A stretch of 64,000 bases of DNA from Piscinibacter sp. XHJ-5. Its GTDB lineage: Bacteria > Pseudomonadota > Gammaproteobacteria > Burkholderiales > Burkholderiaceae_C. The stretch's first letter is position 1. The number at the start of each line of letters is the position of its first letter. Position numbers and translations under genes: made by a program. The notes beneath the pieces are model-generated. The model was not told the DNA's origin. It searched no databases and saw nothing but the letters and a program-made list of their open reading frames with translations. Below, piece by piece: positions 1 to 7,323 of this stretch. Location: the NCBI RefSeq assembly GCF_029855045.1, contig NZ_CP123228.1, forward strand, positions 3,658,001-3,722,000. The letters run 5' to 3'.

Positions 1-237
1 GGGATCGGCCAACGCATTGCGGGTGAGCAGCTGCATCAGCGCGCCGGCCAGCGCCAGCGCGGCACCGGCACCGAAGCCGGCCAGCACGCGCGGGGCGCGG
101 ATCTGCCAGACGATGTCCGAGGCCGCGAAGCCGAACCCGGAGCTGCCCGCTGCCAGCCCGACCAGCACCGCCAGACCGGCTGCGGGCAGCAGGGTCCAGA
201 CCACGGCGGAGGAGCGACGTGCGGCGGGCATCGGCAT
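1..237 (-). CDS. btuC: Vitamin B12 ABC transporter permease BtuC, N-terminal part (cut by window edge)
   Basis: Only the first 79 codons are inside the window. They read as an N-terminal membrane helix rich in Leu/Ala/Gly followed by the signature RAPRVLAG, then a GAALALAGALMQ segment and RNALADP, the conserved opening of FecCD/BtuC permeases that form the membrane channel for cobalamin or iron-siderophore import. The ATG overlaps the btuB stop by one base (TGATG), so the two are translationally coupled. The substrate is inferred as cobalamin from btuB and the riboswitch upstream; the fragment alone could also be a siderophore permease. Confidence 0.85.
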   Translation of the reverse strand, partial: MPMPAARRSSAVVWTLLPAAGLAVLVGLAAGSSGFGFAASDIVWQIRAPRVLAGFGAGAALALAGALMQLLTRNALADP

Positions 238-2087
238 CAGCGCTTGGGCGACCAGCTCACACCGACGAACACGGTGCGCGGGCGGCCGTTGTAGCCGATC
301 GTCGGTTGATAGTGCCGGTCGAACAGATTGTCGACCACCGCGGACAGCGTCCAATCGTTGGTCAGGATCCAGTGAGCGGATGCATCGACGATGGAGTACG
401 AGCCGAGCGTGGCCGTGGTGTCGCGCCGGTCGCCGATGGTGCGCAGGCCGGCACCGGCGTGCCAGCGCGCCTGCTGGTAGTCGGCGCGAAGCGCGACCTG
501 CTGGCGCGTGCGGCGCAGCAGCCGCTCGTCCTTGTCGACATCCTTCGGATCCTGGAACGTCGCCTCGGCCAGCAAGGTCCACGGGCCGAGGGCATGGCGC
601 GCCGAGAGTTCCAGCCCCTGGTTCTTCGCACGCCCGATGTTCTGCGGGACGAAGTTGGCGTCGTTGGCGATCTTGTCCCTGTAGCGCGCGCCGAACAGCG
701 TGGCCCGCAGCAGCGTTCGCTCGTCCTGCCATTGCAAGCCAGCTTCGATGTTGCGGGCCTTCTCCGGCCGCAGGTCGGGGTTGCTGCAAGGAAAGCTGCC
801 GCAGTCGAAGAAGAGGAAATCGAACGTGGGGGGCGTGAAGCTGGTGGACGCACTGCCGATCAGGCTCAGCCCACTGACCAGGTTGAAGCTGCCGCCGAGC
901 AGCCATGTCGTCGCGTCGCCGAAGTCGGATGTCTTGTCGCGCCGCAGATTGGCTTGCAGAGATCCCCATTCGGCGTCGTAGTTGATGCCCGAGCGCAGCA
1001 CGTCGGTATCGCGCCGCTGTCGACTGTGCAATGCGCTGTCCGTCGACTGCTCCAGCCGCTCCACTGCGGCGCGCGCCACGAGGCCCTTTGCCACCGCGCC
1101 GGCGAGCTCGACGACCCGCAGGGCGTTGCGCGTCATGTTGTGCCGCACGCCGCCGAACTGGCTGACCTCGGTGTTCGTGCGCTTGTCCCGCGAGTCGCCG
1201 ACGCGCCAGCCGAGGGTCCACTCCTTGGACAGCGCGTGGCTGCCGCGCAGCGCCGCGCCGGTCTGCACCATGTGCTCCTCATGCGTATCGGTGGGCATGC
1301 CGAACTGCGGCGAGTCGTACCGGACGGTGCCATCGATCTGCCGCAGGTCCAGACCGAGGCTGTGTCCTGCCGCCAGCTGCGCATCGGCGGCCACCGTGGC
1401 GTAGCGGCGCTTGTTGCCGTCGTTGTCCGGGTTTGCGTTAACGGTGTTGCCGGCGCTGAAACCGTCGGTGCGCTCGGTGCCGGCGCCCACGCGCAAGCCC
1501 CAGGTCTGGCTGCCCGCGCCGACGCTGGCAGCCAGCGATCGGGTGTTGCGGCTGCCGATGCCGGCCGACACCTGCGGCGTGAATCCGCCGGCAGAGCCGC
1601 GCCGCGTGAAGATCTGGACCACGCCGCCGGTGGCGTTCGCGCCGTAGAGCGCGGACAGATTGCCGCGCACGACTTCCACACGCTCGATGATGTCGGCAGG
1701 GATCTGCTGGATCAGCGCCTGGCCGCTGGTCAGGTCGGTGAGCGGAACACCATCGACCAGCACCAGCGTGTCGCGTGTGTCCGCGCCGCGGATGCGCACC
1801 GATGCCAGCGTGCCGGTGCCGCCTTGCTGCTCGACCAGCCCGGTGCCCAGCAGATTGAGCACCGACACGGCGTCGCGGGCGCCGGCGCGCTCGATGTCGC
1901 CGCGCGTGAGAACGCTGGTCGCAGCGATCTCGCTGCCGAGCGAGCGGGGCGCGCCGCTGCCGGTGACGGTCACCGGTTCCAGTTCGAATGCCGGCACTTG
2001 CGCCAGCGCCGAGGAAGTCTGCGAGACAAGCGCGCAGGAGGCCGCGGCGAGACACAGCGGCCGCGCGCGGAAGACGAAGTTCTTCAT
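237..2087 (-). CDS. btuB: TonB-dependent cobalamin outer-membrane receptor BtuB
   Basis: The product is 616 aa from the ATG at 2087. This start is chosen because it opens a clean signal peptide (MKNFVFRARPLCLAAASCAL, cleavage near SALAQ). A TonB-box-like stretch (ELEPVTVTGSG) follows, then a plug domain with VLVDGVPLTD and EVVRGNLSALYG, and a 22-strand-type barrel ending in an aromatic-rich last strand (TVFVGVSW). It imports cobalamin across the outer membrane using TonB energy. The cobalamin riboswitch directly upstream and a btuC permease coupled downstream fix the substrate better than the receptor sequence alone. Expression should fall when B12 is plentiful. Confidence 0.9.
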   Translation of the reverse strand: MKNFVFRARPLCLAAASCALVSQTSSALAQVPAFELEPVTVTGSGAPRSLGSEIAATSVLTRGDIERAGARDAVSVLNLLGTGLVEQQGGTGTLASVRIRGADTRDTLVLVDGVPLTDLTSGQALIQQIPADIIERVEVVRGNLSALYGANATGGVVQIFTRRGSAGGFTPQVSAGIGSRNTRSLAASVGAGSQTWGLRVGAGTERTDGFSAGNTVNANPDNDGNKRRYATVAADAQLAAGHSLGLDLRQIDGTVRYDSPQFGMPTDTHEEHMVQTGAALRGSHALSKEWTLGWRVGDSRDKRTNTEVSQFGGVRHNMTRNALRVVELAGAVAKGLVARAAVERLEQSTDSALHSRQRRDTDVLRSGINYDAEWGSLQANLRRDKTSDFGDATTWLLGGSFNLVSGLSLIGSASTSFTPPTFDFLFFDCGSFPCSNPDLRPEKARNIEAGLQWQDERTLLRATLFGARYRDKIANDANFVPQNIGRAKNQGLELSARHALGPWTLLAEATFQDPKDVDKDERLLRRTRQQVALRADYQQARWHAGAGLRTIGDRRDTTATLGSYSIVDASAHWILTNDWTLSAVVDNLFDRHYQPTIGYNGRPRTVFVGVSWSPKR

Positions 2088-2167
2088 GATGGGAAAGGAA
2101 CGGGGGACGCCCTCGCCAGCTTCCCCGCGGGCTCGGGCCACATGGTGCAAGGCCCGACGCCGCGCAC

Positions 2168-2390
2168 CGCCTGTTGGCCGGTATCCGGGCTGGCGGAGCG
2201 ACCCTTGCGACCTTCCCAGAGACGAGTCTCCAGTGGCTTGTGCACAAGAGCGGAAGTGCGAACTCGACCGGTTCCTTCTTCGTCCGCCGTACCGTTGCGG
2301 GGGCAGCGCAGTTTCGGGACCGCAACACGGTCTCGCCTGCTTCCCGTTTAACTGTGCCGGAATGAACATCCGGCACGGGCACCAACGATC
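2168..2390 (-). promoter_or_regulatory. Cobalamin (AdoCbl) riboswitch in the btuB leader
   Basis: On the minus strand the leader shows the hallmarks of a cobalamin aptamer. The closing helix pairs GTTGG near 2385 with CCAAC near 2174. A GCCACTGG-type B12-box segment, GGGAAGG and the conserved AGCCCGGATACCGGCC near 2175-2190 follow. A TACAAT -10-like box at 2394-2399 places the start of the RNA at about 2388. About 80 bases separate the aptamer from the btuB ATG, room for an expression platform. Rising cobalamin would switch off btuB and the coupled transporter genes. Confidence 0.9.
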
Positions 2391-2446
2391 GGCATTGTAA
2401 GCACCACCTACAATGAAAACCTTCCCCGGACACGGATCAGCGCGCC

Positions 2447-2677
2447 ATGTCGAAGATCGAAGAACTTGCCGAGCGGGTCGAGCGACTGCTGCTTCGGCAT
2501 GAGGAGATCAAGCGCACGAACGCGCTGCTCGAACAGCAACTGGCCGCGGTCACCCACGAGCGAGACAGCCTGCGTTCACGGCTGAACGCGGCGCGCACGC
2601 GCATCGATGCGCTGCTCGAGAGGCTGCCCGCGGACAAGCCCCTCACCACCACGTCGGACAGCACGGACCCGCGATGA
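2447..2677 (+). CDS. Small coiled-coil protein, ZapB-like, paired with ZapA
   Basis: This 76-aa protein is almost entirely a heptad coiled coil (residues 3-60, for example ELAERVERLLLRHEEIKRTN) with a short polar tail. It has no signal peptide or membrane segment. Its stop overlaps the zapA start (ATGA), so the pair is translationally coupled. Small coiled-coil proteins of this type precede zapA in many beta- and gammaproteobacteria and resemble the cell-division factor ZapB; a role at the FtsZ ring is inferred from size, structure and position. Its promoter region is shared with the divergent btuB riboswitch: TACAAT boxes face each other at 2394-2399 and 2409-2414. Confidence 0.75.
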   Translation: MSKIEELAERVERLLLRHEEIKRTNALLEQQLAAVTHERDSLRSRLNAARTRIDALLERLPADKPLTTTSDSTDPR

Positions 2678-2979
2678 AGCAGATGGAAGTGACCATCATG
2701 GGACAGAGCTACATCCTCGGCTGCCCCGAAGGCGGCGAGCAGTCGCTGCTCGAAGCGGTGGGCAACGTCGATCGCGAGATGAGCGCCATACGCGATGCCG
2801 GAAAAGTCAAGGCTCGCGAACGCATCGCCGTGCTCGCCGCGTTGAATTTGGCCTATGCCCTCGCCGAACGTCCGCTGCCTGCGCGCGCGGGCACGGATGT
2901 GTCCAGCGGTAGCACGGACATCGATGCGCTGATCAGGCGCGTCGATCAAGCCCTTGGTGCCGACGGTCAATTGCTGTGA
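2674..2979 (+). CDS. zapA: Cell division protein ZapA
   Basis: The 101-aa protein has the ZapA pattern: an N-terminal strand (EVTIMGQSYILGCPEGGEQ) that carries the VxIxGxxYxxxC motif, then a helix (LLEAVGNVDREMSAI) and a central R-x-A-VLAALNLAYAL helix that forms the dimer/tetramer coil. ZapA binds and bundles FtsZ at midcell. It overlaps the coiled-coil gene by 4 bp, and a 6S RNA gene lies directly downstream, the usual arrangement in betaproteobacteria. The Ser/Thr-rich region near residues 76-86 replaces part of the usual coil linker. Confidence 0.92.
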   Translation: MKQMEVTIMGQSYILGCPEGGEQSLLEAVGNVDREMSAIRDAGKVKARERIAVLAALNLAYALAERPLPARAGTDVSSGSTDIDALIRRVDQALGADGQLL

Positions 2980-3009
2980 CGACGCGCACCGCGCGCGTAG
3001 AATGAATCG

Positions 3010-3187
3010 GTCCGTTGCGTTCGCGTGAGTCTTATATTTCCTTGAACCGATGCTCCTGTGAGCAAGGGCTTGGAAAATGCCCGGCGGGCGTGATCGTCTC
3101 GCGTCAGATGAACCCGAAGCCCGGTTGACCTCGCCCACCTGATACCCCCTGGGTTCAGGAATGCGGCTCACGGCTCGCGACGGACAC
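3010..3187 (+). ncRNA. ssrS: 6S RNA (RNA polymerase regulator)
   Basis: No coding signal is seen here and the position is right for 6S RNA (directly after zapA). The ends form a long closing stem: TCCGTTGCG..CGTGAG at 3011-3029 pairs with CTCACGGCTCGCGACGGA at 3167-3184. Inside, CCTTGAACC (3040-3048) pairs with GGGTTCAGG (3151-3159), leaving an open central region and an apical arm, the 6S shape that mimics an open promoter and traps sigma-70 polymerase. A -10-like TAGAAT at 2998-3003, 17 bases after TGTGAC, places the 5' end near 3010. The exact 3' end is not visible. Confidence 0.8.
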
Positions 3188-3221
3188 CCCGCTTTCCCCT
3201 GCTTCGATTCCAACAGCTTCG

Positions 3222-3686
3222 ATGGCCTATTGGCTGATGAAGAGCGAGCCCGAGGAGTGCTCGATCGACGACGTCGTGCGCGCGCCTTCACAAACGGTGC
3301 CGTGGATCGGCGTGCGCGGCTGGCAGGCGCGCAACTTCATGCGCAACGACATGCGCATCGGTGACGGCGTCCTCTTCTATCACTCGTCGTGCGCGGTGCC
3401 CGGCATCTATGGCCTTGCCGAGGTGGCCAGCGAGCCGTATCCCGACGAGACGCAATTCGATCCCGCCAGTCCCTACTACGACGAGAAGTCCAAGCACGAC
3501 AAGCCGCGCTGGTACCTGGTCGACGTCAAGCTCGTGCGCAAGACGCGCGTGATGCCGCTGGCCGAGATGCGCAACACCCCTTCGATCGCGAGCATGCAGG
3601 TGCTGCGCAGGGGCAACCGCCTGTCGATCACGCCGGTCACGCCGGAAGAATGGGATGAGTTGCTGAGGTTGCTGGGGACCGAATGA
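3222..3686 (+). CDS. EVE domain-containing protein
   Basis: The 154-aa protein is a single EVE domain (PUA-like fold). It opens with MAYWLMKSEPEECSIDDV and has GVRGWQARNFM, DGVLFYHSS and the DPRW-type segment DKPRWYLVDVKLV, all typical of the family that includes human THYN1. EVE domains bind modified bases in DNA or RNA; the target here is unknown. In betaproteobacteria the gene commonly follows 6S RNA and zapA, so this is conserved synteny and not an anti-phage locus. It overlaps the next gene by 4 bp (ATGA). Confidence 0.9.
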   Translation: MAYWLMKSEPEECSIDDVVRAPSQTVPWIGVRGWQARNFMRNDMRIGDGVLFYHSSCAVPGIYGLAEVASEPYPDETQFDPASPYYDEKSKHDKPRWYLVDVKLVRKTRVMPLAEMRNTPSIASMQVLRRGNRLSITPVTPEEWDELLRLLGTE

Positions 3687-4498
3687 TCCTCGGTCTCGAC
3701 TGGCTGCTGATCCTCGAACTTCTCCTGCTCGGCTGCTTCACCGGTTTCCTGGCCGGGCTGCTGGGCATCGGCGGCGGCATGCTCATGGTGCCGTTCATGA
3801 CGCTCATCCTGTCGGCCCACGGCGTGCCGGCGTCACTGTCGGTCAAGATGGCGATCGCGACCTCGATGGCCACCATCCTGTTCACGTCGCTGTCCAGCGT
3901 GCGTGCGCATCACAAGCGTGGCGCAGTGCGCTGGGACATCGTCAAGACGCTGGCGCCCGGCATCGTCGCCGGCGGGCTCGTCTCCGGTGCCGGCGTGTTC
4001 GCGCTTCTCAAGGGGACCACGCTGGCGCTGGTCTTCGCGCTGTTCGTCGCCTTCTCGGCCACGCAGATGCTGCGGGCCAAGAAGTCGCATGCCGGCCGCC
4101 AGATGCCGGGCCCTGCCGGCCGCTTTGCCGCGGGCGGCGTGATCGGCTTCATCTCGGGGCTGGTCGGCGCCGGCGGCGGCTTCATCTCGGTGCCTTTCAT
4201 GACCTGGTGCAACGTCGCCATGCACAACGCCGTGGCGACAAGCGCCGCCTTGGGCTTTCCGATTGCGCTGGCCAATACGCTGGGCTACGTGATCGGCGGC
4301 TGGTCGGTGTCGAGCCCGCTGCCGGGCGCCCTGGGCTATCTCTGGCTGCCCGCGCTGGCGGTCATCGCCACCAGCAGCGTGCTGTTCGCGCCGCTGGGCG
4401 CCAAGGTGGCGCACGCGATGAACGTGCAGCAGTTGAAGCGGGTGTTCGCGATGATGCTTTACGCGCTGGCCGCGTACATGCTGTCCAGGGCCGTCTGA
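3683..4498 (+). CDS. TauE/SafE-family sulfite/anion exporter
   Basis: The 271-aa integral membrane protein has about eight hydrophobic helices in two similar halves. Each half starts with a glycine-rich GLLGIGGGMLMVPF (residues about 27-40) or GLVGAGGGFISVPF (about 157-170) motif, the duplicated signature of TauE/SafE transporters. The family exports sulfite or sulfonate-derived organic anions across the inner membrane; the actual substrate cannot be read from the sequence. The start overlaps the EVE gene stop, so both are likely made from one transcript. The next gene is convergent. Confidence 0.88.
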   Translation: MILGLDWLLILELLLLGCFTGFLAGLLGIGGGMLMVPFMTLILSAHGVPASLSVKMAIATSMATILFTSLSSVRAHHKRGAVRWDIVKTLAPGIVAGGLVSGAGVFALLKGTTLALVFALFVAFSATQMLRAKKSHAGRQMPGPAGRFAAGGVIGFISGLVGAGGGFISVPFMTWCNVAMHNAVATSAALGFPIALANTLGYVIGGWSVSSPLPGALGYLWLPALAVIATSSVLFAPLGAKVAHAMNVQQLKRVFAMMLYALAAYMLSRAV

Positions 4499-4508
4499 CC
4501 GCAGCGCA

Positions 4509-5552
4509 CTACATCGCGTCGAAGCGGATGCTCGCGAGCGTGACGTGATTGCCGCCGCGGCGCTGAGCCTCGGCCAGCGCCACGTCGGCGGCCTGCATCA
4601 GCTCTTCCTGCGTGTGCGCCGTGTGCGGAAAGCTGGCGACGCCCATGGACACCGTGAAGCCGAGGTCGCGGCCGTCGAGCACCACGATCTGCGTGGCGCA
4701 TTGGCGCCGCAGGCCCTCCATGCGCGAATGCGCGGTCGCGAGCCCCACGCCCGACAGCAGGATCGCGAAGTGGTCCTCGTCGAGGCGGCACGACGCGTCC
4801 ATCGCCCGCGTGTTGCCGCGCAGCAGCCGGCCCAGCGCCTCCAGCACGCGCGTGCGGGCCGCCTCGCCGTACGAGCGCACGGCATCGGGCAGCGGGTCAA
4901 GGGCGATGGACACCAGCGCGAACTCGCGATGCTCCCGCGAGGAGAGATCGACTTCGCGGCGAAGCTGGTCCTCGAAGTGGATGCGCTGGTACAGGCCGGT
5001 CACGTTGTCGCGCAGTGCCTGGTCCTGGGTCTCGCGGCGCAGCGCCTCGCTGGCGATCTGCTGCTGCTCCAGCTGCTGCAGCGCCTTGCCGAGCTGGGCC
5101 TCGCGCTGAAGCGTCAGGGTGGTCTCGACCCAGACGCTGCACAGGTGACGCGGCGGTCCGCCATCGGCAGTCGGCAGCGCGATGCGGGTGACGTTGAAGT
5201 CGCGCCGCTGGCGGTCGCGCTCGAGGCGATGCTCGATGGTGTGCGGAAGCGATTGCGCCAGCGCGGCCTGATCGCCGGTGCGCAGCGGCCCCGAGATCTC
5301 GGGGCCCAGCAGGTCGGCATCGGTGTGGCCCAGCAGCTCTTCGACCGAACGCCCGTACAGCGCGGCCATGCGCGGGCTGACGTGCACGTAGCGGCCGCTG
5401 GCAATGTCCTTGATCGCGAACGGCGCCTCCAGGCGCTCGACCAGGGCAAGCAGAACGGACCCGAGTGCGCCATCGGACAAGCCTTGCGCCGCAGCCAGCT
5501 CGCGCGAACGTTCGGCCAGTTCCGCAGGCGTGGACTGCATGGTCTCGGTCAT
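4509..5552 (-). CDS. PAS-GGDEF protein with degenerate diguanylate cyclase site
   Basis: From the ATG at 5552 the protein is 347 aa. It has a PAS sensor domain at about residues 35-150 (FAIKDIASGRYVHVSPRMAA, then LGHTDADLLGP), a coiled linker, and a GGDEF-fold domain from about 185 (DNVTGLYQRIHFEDQLRREV). The catalytic loop reads RLDEDHFAILL where R-x-GGDEF is expected: both glycines of the GGDEF signature are lost, so cyclase activity is doubtful and a binding or regulatory role is possible. No membrane segment is present, so it is cytoplasmic. In-frame codons upstream of 5552 look like leader sequence and are not included. Confidence 0.82.
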   Translation of the reverse strand: MTETMQSTPAELAERSRELAAAQGLSDGALGSVLLALVERLEAPFAIKDIASGRYVHVSPRMAALYGRSVEELLGHTDADLLGPEISGPLRTGDQAALAQSLPHTIEHRLERDRQRRDFNVTRIALPTADGGPPRHLCSVWVETTLTLQREAQLGKALQQLEQQQIASEALRRETQDQALRDNVTGLYQRIHFEDQLRREVDLSSREHREFALVSIALDPLPDAVRSYGEAARTRVLEALGRLLRGNTRAMDASCRLDEDHFAILLSGVGLATAHSRMEGLRRQCATQIVVLDGRDLGFTVSMGVASFPHTAHTQEELMQAADVALAEAQRRGGNHVTLASIRFDAM

Positions 5553-5720
5553 CCTCGTTGTCTCTCCAGCAGCGGCTGTCGATCTTTGCCTGGGGTCCGC
5601 GCCTTTGCAAGCGCGCCGTTGCACTGCAGGACAAGACCCCCCTAAATTGATCATAGCGGCGGGCCTGTCCGGGACTGTCCACGCCCTGACGCCGAATGCC
5701 TACAAGTTCACGAGTTGGCA

Positions 5721-6983
5721 CTAGCCCATCAGGATCTGCATGCTGTGCTCGTATCGCTCGGTGAGCTGCTCGAACACGGCGAGCAGGGACTCGCTCGCCT
5801 CGGTGAGCACCATCTGGCCGTCGGCGCTGCGCACTCGCTTGAGCGCCTGGTTCAAGGCGGTCCAGCTTCGCGCCGCGGCGTCGAGCGATTCGCGGATCTC
5901 CCGTGTCGAAAGCGGCGCGGCGTTCAGGTAGTCCAGCGCCTGCTCGAACGCCGCCTTGGTTTCGCCGGCCGCCGCTGCTGCGTCGCCGCCGGACAGCGCG
6001 GCCAGCAGCGCCTGCTTGGCCAGGCGCTGCGACAGCATGCGCTGACGGCCCGACACGTTGATCACGTGCAGGCTGGCCGTCGCTGCGTTGGACTCGAATG
6101 CGTTCACCAGCCGATCGGCCTGGAGCAGCATGACTTCGGCCTGCGCATCGGCATCTGCCGTGCGTTGCCGATCGGCCGACATCGCGAGCGCCGCCTTCAA
6201 GGTGACCCACGGGGCCGACACCGCATCGAGCAGGTCGCCGTACGTGGCCTTGGACACGCTCTTGCCGAGCGCCGCCAGGTTGGCGTCGATGCGCGAAGAC
6301 GAGTCGCGCAGCAGCTCGGCCGCCCACTCGGTGCCGACGCCCAGGGCCTGCAGCGCGCGCAGCTTGACCAGCCTCTGCGACAGCATGCGCAGCTGTCCGG
6401 CGCGATTGATGGCTTCGGCGAGGCCGGCGGCGGCGATGACCTGCTGCGACACCTGACCGACACGCCGGTTGCTGTGCATCGAAGCGGCCCGCAGGACGCG
6501 AAATGCCTCGTCTTCCGACACCTGGCGCGCTCGCATCAGGATGCCCTTGGCGCGGTCGACCAGCTTGCGCTCCTCGAAGCGGTGCGACACGTCGGCCAGC
6601 TGCTCGCGCAGCGCCTGCTCGTGCAGGAAGCGGGCTGTCGCCAGATGCACCAGAGACCGCAGCCGCTGCGGCGCATAGCCGTTCACCACGTAGGCGTCCA
6701 CGCCGCTGTCGAGCGCCAGCTTCATCTTGTCGACATCGGAGTCGGTGGTGAACAGCAGGACCGGCCGCGGCGCGGTGGTCCGCAGCAGCGCGAGTACGGC
6801 GAACAGCGCCGCATCCGGCGCGACGTCCTGCACGACGACGACATCGGGGCCCTGCCGCAAGGCCTCCTGCACCAAGTTGCTACGCTGCACCGCACCAATG
6901 ACGTGAATCCCGACCCCTTCGAGGTTCTCTTCGAGGGTGGGCGCGACGGGCGCGGAGCCGCAGAGCACGAGGCAGGAAGTCAT
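5721..6983 (-). CDS. Nitrate-responsive ANTAR antiterminator: receiver-ANTAR fused to two PilJ-type sensor repeats
   Basis: From the ATG at 6983 the protein is 420 aa. Residues 1-110 are a NasT-like receiver domain (VVVVQDVAPD, LLFTTDSDVDKMKLALDSGVDAYV). An ANTAR RNA-binding domain follows at about 140-190 (VDRAKGILMRARQVSEDEAF). Two PilJ-type repeats come next, each with the R-x-RMLSQR signature (about residue 200: GQLRMLSQRLVKLRA; about 314: GRQRMLSQRLAKQA). Such repeats bind nitrate/nitrite in NasR and NarX-like proteins. It probably binds the narK leader RNA and relieves termination when nitrate is present, doing in one chain what NasS and NasT do as two proteins. It is divergent from narK. 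Confidence 0.85.
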   Translation of the reverse strand: MTSCLVLCGSAPVAPTLEENLEGVGIHVIGAVQRSNLVQEALRQGPDVVVVQDVAPDAALFAVLALLRTTAPRPVLLFTTDSDVDKMKLALDSGVDAYVVNGYAPQRLRSLVHLATARFLHEQALREQLADVSHRFEERKLVDRAKGILMRARQVSEDEAFRVLRAASMHSNRRVGQVSQQVIAAAGLAEAINRAGQLRMLSQRLVKLRALQALGVGTEWAAELLRDSSSRIDANLAALGKSVSKATYGDLLDAVSAPWVTLKAALAMSADRQRTADADAQAEVMLLQADRLVNAFESNAATASLHVINVSGRQRMLSQRLAKQALLAALSGGDAAAAAGETKAAFEQALDYLNAAPLSTREIRESLDAAARSWTALNQALKRVRSADGQMVLTEASESLLAVFEQLTERYEHSMQILMG

Positions 6984-7053
6984 GTCGTCAGGCGAATTGA
7001 CCGAGGAGAGAGGGCCAGGCCGCACACCTTAGCAGCGTCTTGCGCCAACGCCG

Positions 7054-7069
7054 TGGCACGTTGCTTGCA
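7054..7069 (+). promoter_or_regulatory. Sigma-54 promoter of narK
   Basis: TGGCACGTTGCTTGCA matches the sigma-54 consensus (TGGCAC-N5-TTGCW) fully, with GG at 7055-7056 and GC at 7067-7068, the required 12-base step. The transcript should start near 7080, leaving a leader of about 240 bases before narK. This implies NtrC-type nitrogen control, as known for the Klebsiella nas operon. No convincing NtrC site pair was identified upstream. Confidence 0.8.
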
Positions 7070-7071
7070 AA

Positions 7072-7097
7072 GTGCAGCGTCGGGTGTGACGCTGCAC
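7072..7097. promoter_or_regulatory. Perfect 26-bp palindrome overlapping the narK start site
   Basis: Arms GTGCAGCGTC (7072-7081) and GACGCTGCAC (7088-7097) are exact complements around the 6-base centre GGGTGT. It sits just downstream of the sigma-54 -12 element, across the predicted start at about 7080, so most of it would be a DNA site rather than a complete RNA hairpin. The hexaloop does not have the A1/G4 pattern ANTAR proteins prefer. It could be an operator or, if transcription starts upstream, a leader hairpin. Confidence 0.6.
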
Positions 7098-7241
7098 CCG
7101 CCCCCTGCCCCCGCACGGCAGGTCCTGCCCACAACGCCGTGGGCTGCTCATGTGCCTCCATTTCGGCCCCGGGCCGAGGTATTGCTGGAGACCATGATGT
7201 CCGACCACGTCCTTCCCCGTCCCGCTGCGCTTTCCTCATGT

Positions 7242-7263
7242 TCGTTGCCAATGGCGGCAGCGA
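7242..7263 (+). promoter_or_regulatory. ANTAR-type hexaloop hairpin in the narK leader
   Basis: TCGTTGCC (7242-7249) and GGCAGCGA (7256-7263) pair over 8 bp (one G-U), enclosing the hexaloop AATGGC with A at position 1 and G at position 4, the identity ANTAR regulators recognise. A second, weaker stem (CCTG 7276-7279 with CAGG 7288-7291) has an 8-base loop starting AGCG. A competing helix, GGCGGC 7253-7258 with GCCGCC 7283-7288, would destroy the hexaloop. No U-run follows it, so the usual terminator form is not proven. The rest of the 6984-7323 gap shows no gene. Confidence 0.6.
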
Positions 7264-7323
7264 CGCCCATCTCCGCCTGAGCGCCGCCAGGACGTCAAGC
7301 CCACTTCCCAGCCCGCCTGTCGC

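Noticed and set aside
219..2351. 710-codon open frame on the plus strand opposite btuB
   Set aside because: It lies antisense to a gene with clear receptor motifs and shows no family; open antisense frames of this size are common at this GC content.
3222..3686. EVE-domain gene as part of an anti-phage system
   Set aside because: EVE domains can occur in defence loci, but here the gene is in the conserved zapA-6S RNA neighbourhood and no restriction or nuclease genes adjoin.
7026..7323. A short protein gene in the narK leader
   Set aside because: Frames here have no recognisable family and are better explained by the sigma-54 promoter and leader RNA structures.
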